A stretch of DNA of 64,000 nt from Lacisediminimonas profundi (GTDB lineage: Bacteria; Pseudomonadota; Gammaproteobacteria; Burkholderiales; Burkholderiaceae_D): assembly GCF_008831265.1 (NCBI RefSeq), contig NZ_VTTH01000001.1, forward strand, positions 1,054,001 through 1,118,000, written 5' to 3'. The notes below the pieces were generated by a model. It had not been told where the DNA came from. It saw only the letters and a program-made list of their open reading frames with translations, and ran no database searches. A program made the position numbers and the translations under genes. This document shows positions 45,642 to 56,539 of the stretch, piece after piece. How positions within the stretch are numbered: the first letter of the stretch is position 1; each line of letters starts with the position of its first letter.

Positions 45642-47660
45642 TCAGAAGCCGTACGTGAATTTCAGGCGCCAACTGCGGTCGTCCTGTCGCAGGCTGTCCT
45701 GCAGATGTTCGTTGGCCCCCGGGTCGGCATAGCGCCGGTTGAATACATTGTAGATGCTGGCTGACATCTCCAGCCCTTTCGCCAGCCGTGCGGAGAACAG
45801 GGTTGCGTTGGCGATCCAATATCCGCCGATTCTCCGGGTGAGGGTGTCCCGTGGTCCGACATACTGCGCTTCGATTCCCGCCCGCACCCGCCCCAGCGGG
45901 ACCGAGAAATTCATCTTCGCCAACAGGTCCGGCGAGTTGACCGGGTGCGAACCGGTGGCAGTGTCATAGGTGTGTTGAAAACTGGTGCTGGCGCGCATCC
46001 GGGCGCCGCCCCTCCAGGCTTGGTCCAGCGACAGTTCAAGTCCGCGGGCGGTTGCCTCGCTGGCGTTGATGAAGGTCGATGTCAGCGTGACCGGGTCGTA
46101 GGTCTGCGTGATCAGGTTGGATGCGACGTTCTGGTAAAGCGTGGCGACGACTTTGCTGCTTTGCCCGATGCGTTGTTCGACGACGAGTTCATGGGTCCGG
46201 ATGCGTTCGGGCCTCAGCGCCGGATTGGGGTTCTGCCCGCCCGGGGCCGGCGCACGGTAATACATTTCATAGGTGTTCGGGTCACGATATGCGGTCCCGA
46301 ATATGCCTTTCACGACGGTGCCTGTCCGTGGCTTGTAAATCAGGGCCAGGCGCGGATTGACGATGGAATCGGTGATCTCCGACGAGTCCCAGCGCAGGCC
46401 GGCATTGAGCAGCAGCCGCGGCGTCAGCGTGATTTCATCCTGGATGAACAGGCCGGTTTTGCGGCCGCGCCGGTGGTCGTCGAGGCTGGACGCGTATGGC
46501 ACGACAATGTAGGTGTACTGGTCCAGGCGCCGGTCGACCGCATGCACTGCCCCCAGCACCAGCTTGTGTCCGGTAAAGCGCGTGGTGAGCAGCTTGATGT
46601 CGGCGCCGAACCAGCTGCCGATGCTGCCGTCGCGCTGAACGCTGACCGGCGGCAGGTCGTAGATGTAATCGCCCTGGTAATCGTAACGGCCGAACGAGAG
46701 GTTCACCGCCAGCTCGGTTCGATCCGACAGGAGGTCGCGATAGCCCAGTTGGGCTGATGTCTGCACGTCTCGCGTGCCCGACCTCGGGTCGTTGAACACC
46801 TGGCCCCAGGAAGCGGTCGGGATGCCCTTGGTCCGTTCCGAATGGGCGAGCGAAAATCTCCATGGACCAGCGCGTCCCTTGGCGAACACGGAATTGGACA
46901 GGTCGTGGTCCAGGCCCCGTGCGATGCCATTGTTGTTGGCCGGCGTATCGAACTGCGGGTAATACAGGTCTGCGCCAGTGCTGCGGTAACGGGTGGCGGA
47001 GAGCAGCAGTTCGGCACCGGCATCGTCATGCATGGCGAGGGTCGCGCGCCCCTTGGTCGTGCCGGACTTGCCGGCCGCCCCGGAAACCTGTACCAGCGGC
47101 AGGTCCCGCGCCCGTTTGGTGACGACATTGATGACGCCGAAGAACGCATTCGCGCCATAGATCGAGGAACCGGCGCCAGGGACGTATTCGACCCGGTCGA
47201 TCAGGTCGATGTCGAGCATGAACTCGGTGCCGATCGACGCCTGTTCATACACGGCATCGTTGGTGCGCTGCCCGTCCACCAGCAACAGGAAGCGGGTGTT
47301 GTAGTCGCCTGGACGCAGGAATCCGCGCGCGCCGAGGTAGCTGTAGTTGCGGTCGTAGTTGACGCTCAGGCCGGGGAGAGTACGCAGGATATCAGCCAGC
47401 GTGCGCCAGCCGAAGTGGCGTATGTCGTCCGCCGTTACCACGGATACCGCCGAGGGTGCGTCGCTGGAGTTCTGCAGGTATCTGGAGGCGCCGTAGACCT
47501 CTTTATCGAGCAGCTGCTCGATTGACATCGTGACCAGGGCATCGGGTGCTGGTGCATGCTCGGCCGCGGCCGGCAAGCAGGCAGTGCTGAGGGCGATGGC
47601 GCTCGCCGCTGCAATGGCGCGGCGCAGCCGATGCTGCTTCTGGTCGGTGCGGGACTTCAT
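45642..47660 (-). CDS. TonB-dependent outer-membrane receptor
   Basis: A 672-residue receptor with a signal peptide (cleavage near AAAEHA), a plug domain with a TonB-box-like ALVTMSIEQLLDKEVYG, SAVSVVTADDIRHFGWRTLADILRTLPG (plug start, about residues 70-97), and a 22-strand-type barrel ending in aromatic FTYGF. ATG 47660 (MKSRTDQ) is chosen because the signal peptide follows directly; a longer reading start exists. It is the first gene of an operon with the yfiR-like and GGDEF-EAL genes. The ligand is unknown, and no Fur box is visible in the 238-bp upstream gap. Confidence 0.9.
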   Translation of the reverse strand: MKSRTDQKQHRLRRAIAAASAIALSTACLPAAAEHAPAPDALVTMSIEQLLDKEVYGASRYLQNSSDAPSAVSVVTADDIRHFGWRTLADILRTLPGLSVNYDRNYSYLGARGFLRPGDYNTRFLLLVDGQRTNDAVYEQASIGTEFMLDIDLIDRVEYVPGAGSSIYGANAFFGVINVVTKRARDLPLVQVSGAAGKSGTTKGRATLAMHDDAGAELLLSATRYRSTGADLYYPQFDTPANNNGIARGLDHDLSNSVFAKGRAGPWRFSLAHSERTKGIPTASWGQVFNDPRSGTRDVQTSAQLGYRDLLSDRTELAVNLSFGRYDYQGDYIYDLPPVSVQRDGSIGSWFGADIKLLTTRFTGHKLVLGAVHAVDRRLDQYTYIVVPYASSLDDHRRGRKTGLFIQDEITLTPRLLLNAGLRWDSSEITDSIVNPRLALIYKPRTGTVVKGIFGTAYRDPNTYEMYYRAPAPGGQNPNPALRPERIRTHELVVEQRIGQSSKVVATLYQNVASNLITQTYDPVTLTSTFINASEATARGLELSLDQAWRGGARMRASTSFQHTYDTATGSHPVNSPDLLAKMNFSVPLGRVRAGIEAQYVGPRDTLTRRIGGYWIANATLFSARLAKGLEMSASIYNVFNRRYADPGANEHLQDSLRQDDRSWRLKFTYGF

Positions 47661-47898
47661 TTGAGCTGCTTGCTGGCAGGCGGGTCCGACTGGCCGGATC
47701 CGAAGCATGAAGCCAGGCAAGAAGCCCAGGCAAGAAGACAGGCAAGAAGCGGCATCCTGCCAGCGGGGCCTGAAATTGCCGCCATTTCCCTTGTTTTCTA
47801 TCACGCGGACTCTTGTTGGATATCAATATTGCAACGGCAATAGTGTATATGTTTCGACAAGTCCTGAGGGCTTTGGCTGCGCTTCCGGCGTGAAATTT

Positions 47899-49197
47899 TC
47901 AGGTCAGTCCATCAAACAGCACGACATCGACCATGTCGCCCGGCGCGACATTGGCTTGTTCATGGTGCAGGACCACCATGCAATTTGCCTCGGACATCGA
48001 GCGCAGGATGCCCGATCCCTGGGAGCCGGTGATGCTGACGCTGCGCCGGCCGTCGGCATCCGTGGTGAGTATTCCGCGCTGGTACTCGGTGCGGCCGGGT
48101 TTCTTGCGGATCGCGGTGCGGGAGACAACCGGCAGCAAGGGCAGGGGTGCCGGCGCTGCGCCCATCATGTGCAGCAGGGCATCGCGTGCGAAAAAATAAA
48201 ATGTGACCATTACGGCGACCGGATTGCCGGGCAGGCCGAACAGGTAGGCGCCATGTCCGCCGGAGGAGATGTGGCCGAACGCCATCGGGCGCCCCGGCCG
48301 CATGCCAATTTTCCAGAAGCTGACATCGCCCAGCTTGGCCATCATCTGCTTGGTGTAGTCCGCGGCGCCGACCGAGACCCCTCCCGAGGTGATGATGGCG
48401 TCGGCATTTTCGGCCGCGCTGCGGAATGCAGCTTCCAGCGCTTCGGGTTCATCCCTGACTACCCCCATGTCGACAATGTCGCAGCTTAGGCGGCGTAGCA
48501 TGCCATACAGCGTGTATCGGTTGCTGTCATAGACGCAGCCCTCGTCCAGCGGCTCGCCGATGGAACGCAGTTCATCCCCGGTGGAGAAAAACGCGACTCG
48601 AAGGCGCCGCTGCACCGGCACTTCGGCAATCCCCAGCGACGCCAGCAGGCCAAGATCGGCCGGGCGCAGGATCCGGCCACGGGCAAGCGCCGCTTGGCCG
48701 GCCTTGAGATCTTCCCCTGCGAAACGGCGGTTATCGCCGGCGCGCACCACGCCTGGCGGAATGGTCACTGCTTGTTCGTCGCCATCGCGGGTGAATTCCT
48801 GGGGTACGACAGTGTCGCAGCCGGCCGGCATGATGGCGCCGGTCATGATGCGCAGGCATTCCCCCGGGCCGACCTGGCCATCGAAGGCGCGGCCCGCAAA
48901 AGCGGTCCCTGCGATCCGCAGGCGCACCGGTTCGCTGCCGAGATCGCTTGCACGCAATGCGTAGCCATCCATCGCCGAGTTGTCGTGGGCCGGCACGTTG
49001 ATCGGCGAGATGATGTCGGCTGCCAGCACCCGGTCCAGCGCGGCCCGGATCGCGAGCTTTTCGACTGAATCAATCGGACGGATGAAGGAACGGATCACTT
49101 GCTGGGCGCTGGCGACCGGAAGGGCGTCAGGATCGTACCCGGAGACGCAGCTGGCGATGTGCTCGAGTGAGGGGTGTGCTTGTGGTGGTTGTGACAT
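47899..49197 (-). CDS. moeA: Molybdopterin molybdenumtransferase MoeA
   Basis: A 432-residue enzyme inserting molybdate into adenylylated molybdopterin. Conserved stretches are PAHDNSAMDGYALR, RIMTGAIMPAGCDTVV, DSNRYTLYGML, ITSGGVSVGAADYTK and LFGLPGNPVAVMVTF. ATG 49197 is chosen to match the family N-terminus; no strong Shine-Dalgarno is seen. It lies 17 bp after moaA in the same operon, and the product is needed by NarG. Confidence 0.95.
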   Translation of the reverse strand: MSQPPQAHPSLEHIASCVSGYDPDALPVASAQQVIRSFIRPIDSVEKLAIRAALDRVLAADIISPINVPAHDNSAMDGYALRASDLGSEPVRLRIAGTAFAGRAFDGQVGPGECLRIMTGAIMPAGCDTVVPQEFTRDGDEQAVTIPPGVVRAGDNRRFAGEDLKAGQAALARGRILRPADLGLLASLGIAEVPVQRRLRVAFFSTGDELRSIGEPLDEGCVYDSNRYTLYGMLRRLSCDIVDMGVVRDEPEALEAAFRSAAENADAIITSGGVSVGAADYTKQMMAKLGDVSFWKIGMRPGRPMAFGHISSGGHGAYLFGLPGNPVAVMVTFYFFARDALLHMMGAAPAPLPLLPVVSRTAIRKKPGRTEYQRGILTTDADGRRSVSITGSQGSGILRSMSEANCMVVLHHEQANVAPGDMVDVVLFDGLT

Positions 49198-49214
49198 GAA
49201 GCTGTTTTCTTTTC

Positions 49215-50330
49215 CTATCCGCCGATGTATGACATCTCGACCTTGCGCCGGGCCAGCGACAAGCCCTCGGTATTGATGGTGCGCAGTTCGGAGTAGCGGT
49301 CGCTGCGCTGGCGCCACAGGTGTGCGATCGCGCCCTGGATTTCGGCATCGCTACGTCCGCCGCGCAGCAGGGAGCGCAAGTCGTGGCCGCTGTTTGCGAA
49401 CAGGCAGGTATAAACCCTGCCCTCGGTCGACAGGCGCGCGCGCGTGCAGTCGTGGCAGAAGGCCTGTGTGACGCTGGAAATCACGCCGATCTCGCCGCCG
49501 CCGTCGCGATAGCGCCAGCGTTCGGCAGTCTCGCCGGTGTAGTTGGCTTGCGCTTCGGTCAGCGGCATTTCTTCACTGATGCGGCGCACCACTTCGGCCG
49601 ACGGGATCACTTCGTCCATCTTCCAGCCGTTGGAAGCGCCGACATCCATGTATTCGATGAAGCGCAGGATCACCGGCGAGCCCTTGAAGTGGCGCGCCAT
49701 CGGCAGGATTTGCTGGTCGTTCATGCCGCCCTTGACCACCATGTTGACCTTGACCGGACCGAGGCCGGCCCGATGCGCGGCTTCGATGCCGTCCAGTACA
49801 TCGGCGACCGGGAAATCGACATCGTTCATGCGCCGGAAAACGGCTTCGTCCAGCGCGTCGAGCGAGACCGTCACCCGGGTCAGCCCGGCATCCTTCAGCG
49901 ATTGCGCCTTGCGCGCCAGCAGCGAGCCGTTGGTGGTGAGCGTCAGGTCGAGCGCCTTGCCTTCGGGCGTGCGCAGCACGGCCAGCATCTCGATCAGCTT
50001 TTCAAGGTTCTTGCGCAACAGCGGTTCACCGCCGGTCAGACGGATCTTGTTGACGCCGTGGTCGGCGAACAGCCGGGCGACACGGGTGATTTCCTCGAAG
50101 GTGAGCAGCGAACTTTGCGGCAGGAATGCATAGTCCTTGCCGAATACTTCCTTCGGCATGCAATAGACACAGCGGAAATTGCAGCGGTCGGTGACCGAGA
50201 TGCGCAGGTCTCGTAGCGGACGCGACAGGGCGTCGGTCAGCACGCCGGTCGGCGCTTCGAGTATGTCCGGTATGACCGCCGCGCTGTCCGGATAGCGTTG
50301 TTCGGCGACGGGGATGACTTTCGCGACCAT
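49215..50330 (-). CDS. moaA: GTP 3',8-cyclase MoaA (radical SAM)
   Basis: A 371-residue radical SAM enzyme of the first step of molybdenum cofactor synthesis. The SAM cluster cysteines are C50, C54 and C57 (CNFRCVYC). The C-terminal second cluster is in [21 protein letters not shown] (three Cys). The chain ends in the conserved Gly-Gly needed for activity. ATG 50330 is chosen; an upstream reading start would enter chrA in another frame. Confidence 0.96.
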   Translation of the reverse strand: MVAKVIPVAEQRYPDSAAVIPDILEAPTGVLTDALSRPLRDLRISVTDRCNFRCVYCMPKEVFGKDYAFLPQSSLLTFEEITRVARLFADHGVNKIRLTGGEPLLRKNLEKLIEMLAVLRTPEGKALDLTLTTNGSLLARKAQSLKDAGLTRVTVSLDALDEAVFRRMNDVDFPVADVLDGIEAAHRAGLGPVKVNMVVKGGMNDQQILPMARHFKGSPVILRFIEYMDVGASNGWKMDEVIPSAEVVRRISEEMPLTEAQANYTGETAERWRYRDGGGEIGVISSVTQAFCHDCTRARLSTEGRVYTCLFANSGHDLRSLLRGGRSDAEIQGAIAHLWRQRSDRYSELRTINTEGLSLARRKVEMSYIGG

Positions 50331-50383
50331 GATTTTTCGAGCCTTGCGCCGCGCGATGCAATCGCCGCGGCCAACAGAAAATA

Positions 50384-51733
50384 TTACCGAAGATAAGATA
50401 CCACGAGGCCTGCGAGGGCACATCCCGCAAGCAAACCCATCGCTCCCGCCTTGTATCGGAACAACGCAACGCATGCCAGAGCCGTGATCGCCACGGCAGC
50501 GAAGTCCCACTGCGCGAATGGTCTTTCGGTATGAAATACGTGTTGTGCAAAAAACAGGGCCAGGCTGACGATCACGCCGACCACCGCCGCCGATATCGCG
50601 GTCAGCGGGGCGGTCAGCCGGATATTGTCGCGGGTGGACTCGACCAGAGGGCCGCCGGCCAGGATGAAAATGAAGGAGGGCAGGAACGTGAAGAAAGTCG
50701 CCACGCAGGCGCCGATGAAACCGGCAAGGGCGAGATGCCCGGGTCCCAGCACCTCCTTGGTCCAGCCGCCGACGAAGCCGACGAAGGCGACGATCATGAT
50801 CAGCGGGCCGGGCGTGGTTTCGCCCAGTGCCAGGCCATCGATCATCTGGGGGCCGGTCAGCCAGCCGAAGGTTTCGACCGCTGCCTCGTACACATAGGGC
50901 AGCACGGCATACGCGCCGCCAAAGGTCAGCAGCGCTGCCTTGGTGAAGAACCAGCTCATCTGACTGTAGGGACTGTGCATGCCGCCGGAAGCCCAGGCGA
51001 CAAGCAGCCAGACGGCGGTACCGATCAGCAGTCCTGCCGCGCAAACCGCGGCCAGCCGTGCCGGGCGAAACAGGGCGTGCTCGGGCGTCGGGGTGTCGTC
51101 GTCGATCAGGGCTGGCCCGTATGACTGGTGGCTTGCGCCATGAGCGCCGCCGAGCTGGAACTGGTGCGGCAGCATGCGGCTGCCGATCACGCCGGCAGCA
51201 GCGGCACTCAGCACGATCAGGGGAAAGGGGAGGTCGACGACGGCGATCGCCAGGAAGGCAAGCAGCGCAATCGCCACCAGCCAGCGGTTTTTCAGAGTGC
51301 GGCTGCCGATGCGCCAGGCCGCAGCAAGCACGATCGCCACCACAGCTGGCTTGATGCCATAAAGTATGCCTGCAATGACTGGCACATCGTCGTAGGTCAG
51401 GTAGATCCAGGACAGCCCGGCCAGCACGCCCAGCGAGGGCAGCACGAACAGCACGCCGGCCATCACGCCCCCCAGCGTGCCATGCATCAGCCAGCCGATA
51501 TAGATCGCCAGCTGGGTTGCTTCCGGACCAGGCAGCACCATGCAGTAATTCAGTGCGTGCAGGAAGCGCTGCTCCGAAATCCAGCGACGCTTCTCGACCA
51601 GTTCGGTGTGCATCATCGCAATCTGGCCAGCCGGACCGCCGAAACTGATAAAGCCCAGCTTCAGCCAGTACAGCAGCGCCTCGCCCAGGCTGACGGGCGA
51701 GGAAGCCTGGTCCAACACGCTTTGTTGTTGCAC
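50384..51733 (-). CDS. chrA: Chromate transporter ChrA (two-domain CHR family)
   Basis: A 449-residue membrane protein with two homologous CHR halves. First half: [20 protein letters not shown] and [15 protein letters not shown]. Second half: [15 protein letters not shown] and [17 protein letters not shown]. Members export chromate. GTG 51733 is chosen over an ATG at 51796 because a perfect rne terminator (51755-51780) lies between them, and GGAG precedes the GTG by 11 bases. It is followed by moaA after 53 bp. Confidence 0.88.
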   Translation of the reverse strand: MQQQSVLDQASSPVSLGEALLYWLKLGFISFGGPAGQIAMMHTELVEKRRWISEQRFLHALNYCMVLPGPEATQLAIYIGWLMHGTLGGVMAGVLFVLPSLGVLAGLSWIYLTYDDVPVIAGILYGIKPAVVAIVLAAAWRIGSRTLKNRWLVAIALLAFLAIAVVDLPFPLIVLSAAAAGVIGSRMLPHQFQLGGAHGASHQSYGPALIDDDTPTPEHALFRPARLAAVCAAGLLIGTAVWLLVAWASGGMHSPYSQMSWFFTKAALLTFGGAYAVLPYVYEAAVETFGWLTGPQMIDGLALGETTPGPLIMIVAFVGFVGGWTKEVLGPGHLALAGFIGACVATFFTFLPSFIFILAGGPLVESTRDNIRLTAPLTAISAAVVGVIVSLALFFAQHVFHTERPFAQWDFAAVAITALACVALFRYKAGAMGLLAGCALAGLVVSYLR

Positions 51734-51754
51734 TTTATTCAGGTCTCCATAGAG

Positions 51755-51780
51755 AAAAAGGGAGCCGAGACTCCCTTTTT
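51755..51780 (-). terminator. Intrinsic terminator of rne
   Basis: AAAAAGGGAG (51755-51764) pairs perfectly with CTCCCTTTTT (51771-51780) around a 6-nt loop. Read on the minus strand it ends in TTTTT, 38 bp after the rne stop codon. Confidence 0.9.
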
Positions 51781-51817
51781 CATGCTGGTTCGGCATTCTC
51801 GCCGGGCGGGTGTCCGA

Positions 51818-54800
51818 TCAGTGCCGGGTTTCCACCTGTACCAGCGGTTCGCTCGGCAGCGGTGCCAGCGGCTTGCGCTCGCGTGGTGCGCGAGGCTGGG
51901 CCACGATGCGTGCCGATGCTTCCTGCGCGGCACGCAGCTTTTCTGGATCCGTCACGGCCAGTGTCAATCCGGCTGAAGACAGAACCTGGCGCAGCTCGTC
52001 CAGCGGCATGGCAGCGGCGCCGGCGGCCATGGCCGGCGTTGCTGCCGGTGCTGTTGCCACTTGGGTGGCTGCAGGAGCCGGAGCAGGCGCTGCCGGAGCA
52101 GCTACAGGCGCTGCCGGGGCCGCGACTGCCGCGACGACCTCGGGCTGGGCTCCTTCAACAGCAACAGCGGGAGCCGGCGGGATGACTTCGGCGGCGACTT
52201 CCGCTTGCGCTTCAGCAGCCGGGGCCGCTTGCGGCGCCGGTGCTGCCGGTGCTACCACAGGCTGCACCTCTGCGACCGGTTGGGCCGCAGTGGCCGTCAC
52301 CGTTTCCGGGGTAGCGACCGGCGCTGCTTCGATTGCTGGTTCGATTACCACCGGCAAGGCCGGGGCAGACTCTACCCTCGCTTCTTCGGCCAGCGGTTCA
52401 CGGGCAATTGCGGCAGGCTCGGCGGGAGCGGCAACGATTGCTGCAACTTCCGCGGCAGCAACGGCCGGAGCGTGTTGCGGCTCGGCAGCCACGACAGCCT
52501 CTGCTTGCGCAGTGGCACCAGCCTCGGCCGCTTCGCCTGGTTCACCTTCTTCAAGCAGTTCGCCCGATTCCGGATTGTCACGATCGCGGCGGTTGCGGTT
52601 GCGGCCGCCACGACGACGACGACGACGCTTCTGTTCTTCGCCTGCCTCGCCTGCTTCACCTGCCTCGCCGGCCGGTGCAGCGCCCAGTTCGAGTTCTTCC
52701 TGCGCCTGTGGAGCTTCTACCAGGGTTGCGGGTGTCAGTCCGCCAGCAATCGGTGCAAGCGCCAGTGTCGCTTCCTCGGTTGCTGCTTCGACCGCTGCGC
52801 TGGCCTTGGCTTCATCCTTTGGCGGGCGCGGCTGGCGTTCACGCCGACCTTCGCCACGTTCTGCACGTTCACCACGCTCTGCCCGCTCGCCACGCTCTGC
52901 GCGTTCGCCACGTTCGGCACGCTCTCCGCGGCCTTCAGTGCGCGCTTCACGGGTTTCGGCGCGTGCTTCTGCCGGTTCGCGTGTTTCGCGTGGTTCGCGC
53001 GGCGGGCGCTGGCCACGTCCGGCCTGGCCAGTCGATTTCTGCGCAGTTTCCTCGCGGGCTTCCTGCTTCTCGGTGTCGCGTTCGCCACGGCCGCGGGTGC
53101 GGCTGCGTCCGCGGCCATTGCGTTCCTGCCGCTCGCGCGTCGGGGCCGGCTTTTCAAGAGCCGGGGTCAGCGGTACTGCCGGCGCCACGGGCTTCTTGCG
53201 GAACAGGCCGAACAGGCGTTCCAGGAATCCTTCCTCGCGGACTTCAGCCACTACTGCGGGCGCCGGTGCCGGCGCGGAAGGAGGCTGGACACGCTCGACG
53301 ATAGGCGCTTGCTCAGGGGTGATGCTCTTGACCATTGCCTCCTGGCGTGGCTTGCCTTCTTCTTTCTGGCGCTTGCTATAACCAACGTCGGTATCGGCTT
53401 CCTCCGCCATTGCATAGCTGGCCTGCAGGACTTCAAGCCGCGGATCGTCGTGCTTGATCCGTTCCAGCTTGTAGTGCGGCGTTTCCAGGTGCTTGTTGGG
53501 GATCAAGATCACCGACACACGGTGGCGGGTTTCGATCTTCAGGATCTCGCCGCGCTTCTCATTGAGCAGGAAGGCGGCGACATCGACCGGCGACTGCACG
53601 TGGATGGCCGCGGTGTTTTCCTTCATCGCCTCTTCCTGGATGATGCGCAGGACTTGCAGGGCGGAGGATTCGGTGTCGCGGATGTGGCCGGTGCCGTTGC
53701 AGCGCGGGCAGGTGACGTGGCTGCCTTCCGACAATGACGGACGCAGGCGCTGACGCGACAATTCCATCAGGCCGAAGCGGGAAATCTTGCCCATCTGTAC
53801 GCGCGCACGGTCGAAATGCAGCGCGTCTTTTAGCCGGGTTTCGACTTCGCGCTGGTTGCGCGCACTTTCCATGTCGATGAAGTCGATGACGATCAGGCCG
53901 CCCAGGTCGCGCAGGCGCAACTGCCGGGCCACTTCATCTGCCGCTTCGAGGTTGGTGTTGGTCGCCGTGGTTTCGATGTCGCTGCCGCGGGTGGCGCGCG
54001 CCGAGTTCACGTCAACCGACACCAGTGCTTCGGTATGGTCGATGACGATCGCGCCGCCGGAAGGCAGCGGTACCGTGCGCGAATAGGCAGTTTCAATCTG
54101 GTGTTCGATCTGGAAACGCGAGAACAGCGGAACGTCGTCGTGATAGCGTTTCACGCGGTGCACCATGTCGGGCATCACGTGGCTCATGAACTGCTGCGCC
54201 TGTTCGTAGATGTCGTCGGTGTCGATCAGGATTTCGCCGATATCCGGCTGGAAATAATCGCGGATCGCGCGGATCACCAGCGACGATTCCTGGTAAATCA
54301 GGAACGAGCCCGGTGCCGACTTGCCGGCGCCTTCGATGGCGCGCCACAGTTGCATCAGGTAGTTCAGGTCCCACTGCAATTCTTCGACATTGCGGCCGAT
54401 GCCAGCGGTGCGGGCGATGACGGACATGCCTGGCGGAATGTCCAGCTTGTCCATGGTTTCACGCAGTTCCTGGCGATCTTCGCCCTCGACCCGGCGCGAG
54501 ACGCCGCCGCCACGAGGATTGTTCGGCATCAGCACCAGGTAGCGCCCGGCCAGCGAGACGAAGGAAGTCAGTGCCGCGCCCTTGTTGCCGCGCTCTTCCT
54601 TTTCCACCTGGACCATGATTTCCTGGCCTTCGCGCAATGCGTCGCGAATGGTGGCGTTGCGGACATCCACGCCTTCCTTGAAGTAGGTGCGGGCGACTTC
54701 CTTGAAGGGCAGGAAGCCGTGGCGCTCCTCGCCGTAGCTGATGAAGCAGGCTTCCAGCGACGGCTCGATACGGGTAATGACGCCTTTGTAGATGTTGGAC

Positions 54801-54913
54801 TTGCGTTGTTCGCGACCGGTGGTCTCGATGTCGATGTCGATCAGCTTCTGGCCATCGACGATTGCGACCCGCAATTCTTCTTGCTGGGTCGCATTGAACA
54901 GCATGCGCTTCAT
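51818..54913 (-). CDS. rne: Ribonuclease E
   Basis: A 1031-residue endoribonuclease, core of the RNA degradosome. The catalytic half has the S1 domain, catalytic D301 (DVNS) and D344 (VIDFID), and the zinc-link cysteines C402 and C405 (TCPRC). The C-terminal half is disordered: a membrane-targeting amphipathic helix, [15 protein letters not shown], then an Arg-rich region with four or more GERAER units (RNA binding), then a long Ala/Pro/Glu-rich tail. GGAG lies upstream of ATG 54913. It has a long leader with a distal promoter. Confidence 0.96.
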   Translation of the reverse strand: MKRMLFNATQQEELRVAIVDGQKLIDIDIETTGREQRKSNIYKGVITRIEPSLEACFISYGEERHGFLPFKEVARTYFKEGVDVRNATIRDALREGQEIMVQVEKEERGNKGAALTSFVSLAGRYLVLMPNNPRGGGVSRRVEGEDRQELRETMDKLDIPPGMSVIARTAGIGRNVEELQWDLNYLMQLWRAIEGAGKSAPGSFLIYQESSLVIRAIRDYFQPDIGEILIDTDDIYEQAQQFMSHVMPDMVHRVKRYHDDVPLFSRFQIEHQIETAYSRTVPLPSGGAIVIDHTEALVSVDVNSARATRGSDIETTATNTNLEAADEVARQLRLRDLGGLIVIDFIDMESARNQREVETRLKDALHFDRARVQMGKISRFGLMELSRQRLRPSLSEGSHVTCPRCNGTGHIRDTESSALQVLRIIQEEAMKENTAAIHVQSPVDVAAFLLNEKRGEILKIETRHRVSVILIPNKHLETPHYKLERIKHDDPRLEVLQASYAMAEEADTDVGYSKRQKEEGKPRQEAMVKSITPEQAPIVERVQPPSAPAPAPAVVAEVREEGFLERLFGLFRKKPVAPAVPLTPALEKPAPTRERQERNGRGRSRTRGRGERDTEKQEAREETAQKSTGQAGRGQRPPREPRETREPAEARAETREARTEGRGERAERGERAERGERAERGERAERGEGRRERQPRPPKDEAKASAAVEAATEEATLALAPIAGGLTPATLVEAPQAQEELELGAAPAGEAGEAGEAGEEQKRRRRRRGGRNRNRRDRDNPESGELLEEGEPGEAAEAGATAQAEAVVAAEPQHAPAVAAAEVAAIVAAPAEPAAIAREPLAEEARVESAPALPVVIEPAIEAAPVATPETVTATAAQPVAEVQPVVAPAAPAPQAAPAAEAQAEVAAEVIPPAPAVAVEGAQPEVVAAVAAPAAPVAAPAAPAPAPAATQVATAPAATPAMAAGAAAMPLDELRQVLSSAGLTLAVTDPEKLRAAQEASARIVAQPRAPRERKPLAPLPSEPLVQVETRH

Positions 54914-55359
54914 GTTTCACTCCGTGACCCGAAGGTCTGGTCAGTGCCGCAGCGAAAGCCGCGGCGTGGTACGGGGATGTACGCGAGGACGGAGAGCCAG
55001 GGGGAGGGGAACTGCCTAACGTGCGGCCGCGCTTGTTCAGCGCGTCGCAACAGGGCGCGGATGCGGCACATCGAAACCACCCTCACGCAGTGCGGCCAGT
55101 GGCGCGCTGTCTGGCGCCGCGGCGCAGGCCGGTTTGTAACCGGTTGCGAACTACGCGGCGCTCATGAAGCGACCAGCTGGGCCAGGTGCGATCTGTCGGT
55201 GGGCACGATGACTGCATCAAACCAGCAAGCCCGCTTTCGCAAGCTTGCCAGACATATCCTTACATTCCGGGCATCAAGTCCAACAATCCAGCGACGGTCC
55301 GATCGCAACAGCGGTGCAACCCTGACGGGCGCGGCTGGAGTGGTGCATACACGCTTTCC
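54914..55359 (-). promoter_or_regulatory. Long rne 5' leader in the rne/rluC divergent gap
   Basis: The gap between rne and rluC is 567 bp and holds no supportable gene. If the promoter at 55360-55389 is used, the rne mRNA has a leader of about 440 nt. In E. coli a leader of similar length (361 nt) lets RNase E cleave and control its own mRNA. Comparable autoregulation is inferred here, not shown. Confidence 0.5.
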
Positions 55360-55389
55360 ATTGTATTCGCGCACTGAAATGCAATGCAA
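55360..55389 (-). promoter_or_regulatory. Predicted rne promoter
   Basis: On the minus strand TTGCAT (55384-55389) and TACAAT (55360-55365) are 18 bp apart. This is the best sigma-70 match in the divergent region facing rne. Confidence 0.55.
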
Positions 55390-55480
55390 CGGGGCCAATG
55401 GGGTCACCCCTGTGTAGAATGTGCTCTTTATTCTTACACGCACCCTCTTAAACCGGGGTGCAACAAATTATATTCGCAAA

Positions 55481-56539
55481 ATGAAGGAGTTAGCGAGCGA
55501 TTCCGGCGGAAACGCGGCCGGCAACGGATCCACATCCCTCCTTCCCCAGGTCAAGCTGGTGACGATAGGCGAAGAAGATACCGGCCAGCGCATAGATAAT
55601 TTCCTGCTGCGCATGCTAAAAGGCGTGCCAAAAAGTCATGTTTATCGGGTGCTGCGCTCAGGCGAGGTGCGGGTCAACCGCGGCCGCGTAGACCAGACCT
55701 ACCGTCTGTTGGAGGGCGACGTGGTGCGCGTGCCGCCGGTGCGGCTGCCCCAGCGCGACGAAAAAATCGTGCCCGGCGCGGAGTTCCGGATCCTGTTCGA
55801 AGATGAACACCTGCTGGTGATCGACAAGCCGGCAGGCATTGCCGTGCATGGCGGATCGGGTGTCAGTTACGGTGTCATCGAGCAACTGCGTGCTTCCCGG
55901 CCCCAGGCCAAGTTCCTGGAACTGGTGCACCGGCTGGATCGCGAGACATCGGGCATCCTGATGCTGGCCAAGAAACGTTCGGCGCTGACCAGCCTGCACG
56001 AGCAGATGCGGGAGGGCACGACTGACAAGCGATACCTGGTGCTGGTGCACGGCGACTGGCGCAACGCCCGCCAGCATGTGCGCTTGCCTTTATATAAGTA
56101 TACGGGGCCGGACGGGGAGCGGCGGGTGCGAGTACAGGCAGATGGCGCGCCGTGCCACACGGTTTTCAGTTTGCTGAGAAAATACGGGCCGTTCGCGTTG
56201 CTGGAAGCCGAGCTGAAGACCGGGCGTACCCACCAGATCCGGGTCCATCTCGCTTCCAGCGGATTCCCGATTCCGGGCGACGACAAGTATGGCGATTTTG
56301 CCCTTAACAAGATGCTGCAGAAGGCGAACGGACCCTACGGCGTCCTGAAGCGCATGTTCCTGCATGCCCACCAGATCACATTTGCCCATCCCGCAACCAG
56401 CGAGCAGATGACCCTGAACGCGCCACTGCCTCCCGAGTGTTTGCGCTTTCTCGAATCGCTCGACGACGGCCGGCGTGCTGCGCAAGCTGGCGGGCCAGCA
56501 GGCCATACCGGAAAAATGAATGGCAAAGAAGCAATTTGA
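55481..56539 (+). CDS. rluC: 23S rRNA pseudouridine(955/2504/2580) synthase RluC
   Basis: A 352-residue pseudouridine synthase. An N-terminal S4 domain (GQRIDNFLLRMLKGVPKSHVY, RSGEVRVNRGR) precedes the catalytic domain with HRLDRETSGILMLAKK (catalytic Asp) and TGRTHQIRVH. ATG 55481 fits the short RluC N-terminus, although AGGAG lies just inside the gene rather than before it. It is divergent from rne, as in E. coli. The end overlaps the HAD gene by 20 bp. Confidence 0.93.
   Translation: MKELASDSGGNAAGNGSTSLLPQVKLVTIGEEDTGQRIDNFLLRMLKGVPKSHVYRVLRSGEVRVNRGRVDQTYRLLEGDVVRVPPVRLPQRDEKIVPGAEFRILFEDEHLLVIDKPAGIAVHGGSGVSYGVIEQLRASRPQAKFLELVHRLDRETSGILMLAKKRSALTSLHEQMREGTTDKRYLVLVHGDWRNARQHVRLPLYKYTGPDGERRVRVQADGAPCHTVFSLLRKYGPFALLEAELKTGRTHQIRVHLASSGFPIPGDDKYGDFALNKMLQKANGPYGVLKRMFLHAHQITFAHPATSEQMTLNAPLPPECLRFLESLDDGRRAAQAGGPAGHTGKMNGKEAI

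Noticed and set aside
51734-51796. ATG start of chrA at 51796
   Set aside because: The extra codons would cover a perfect terminator hairpin of rne; GTG 51733 fits the family N-terminus.
52061-53737. Long plus-strand frames opposite rne, rich in Arg, Ser, Gly and Ala
   Set aside because: They are the reverse complement of the repetitive Arg/Glu/Ala-rich RNase E tail and carry no recognisable motif.
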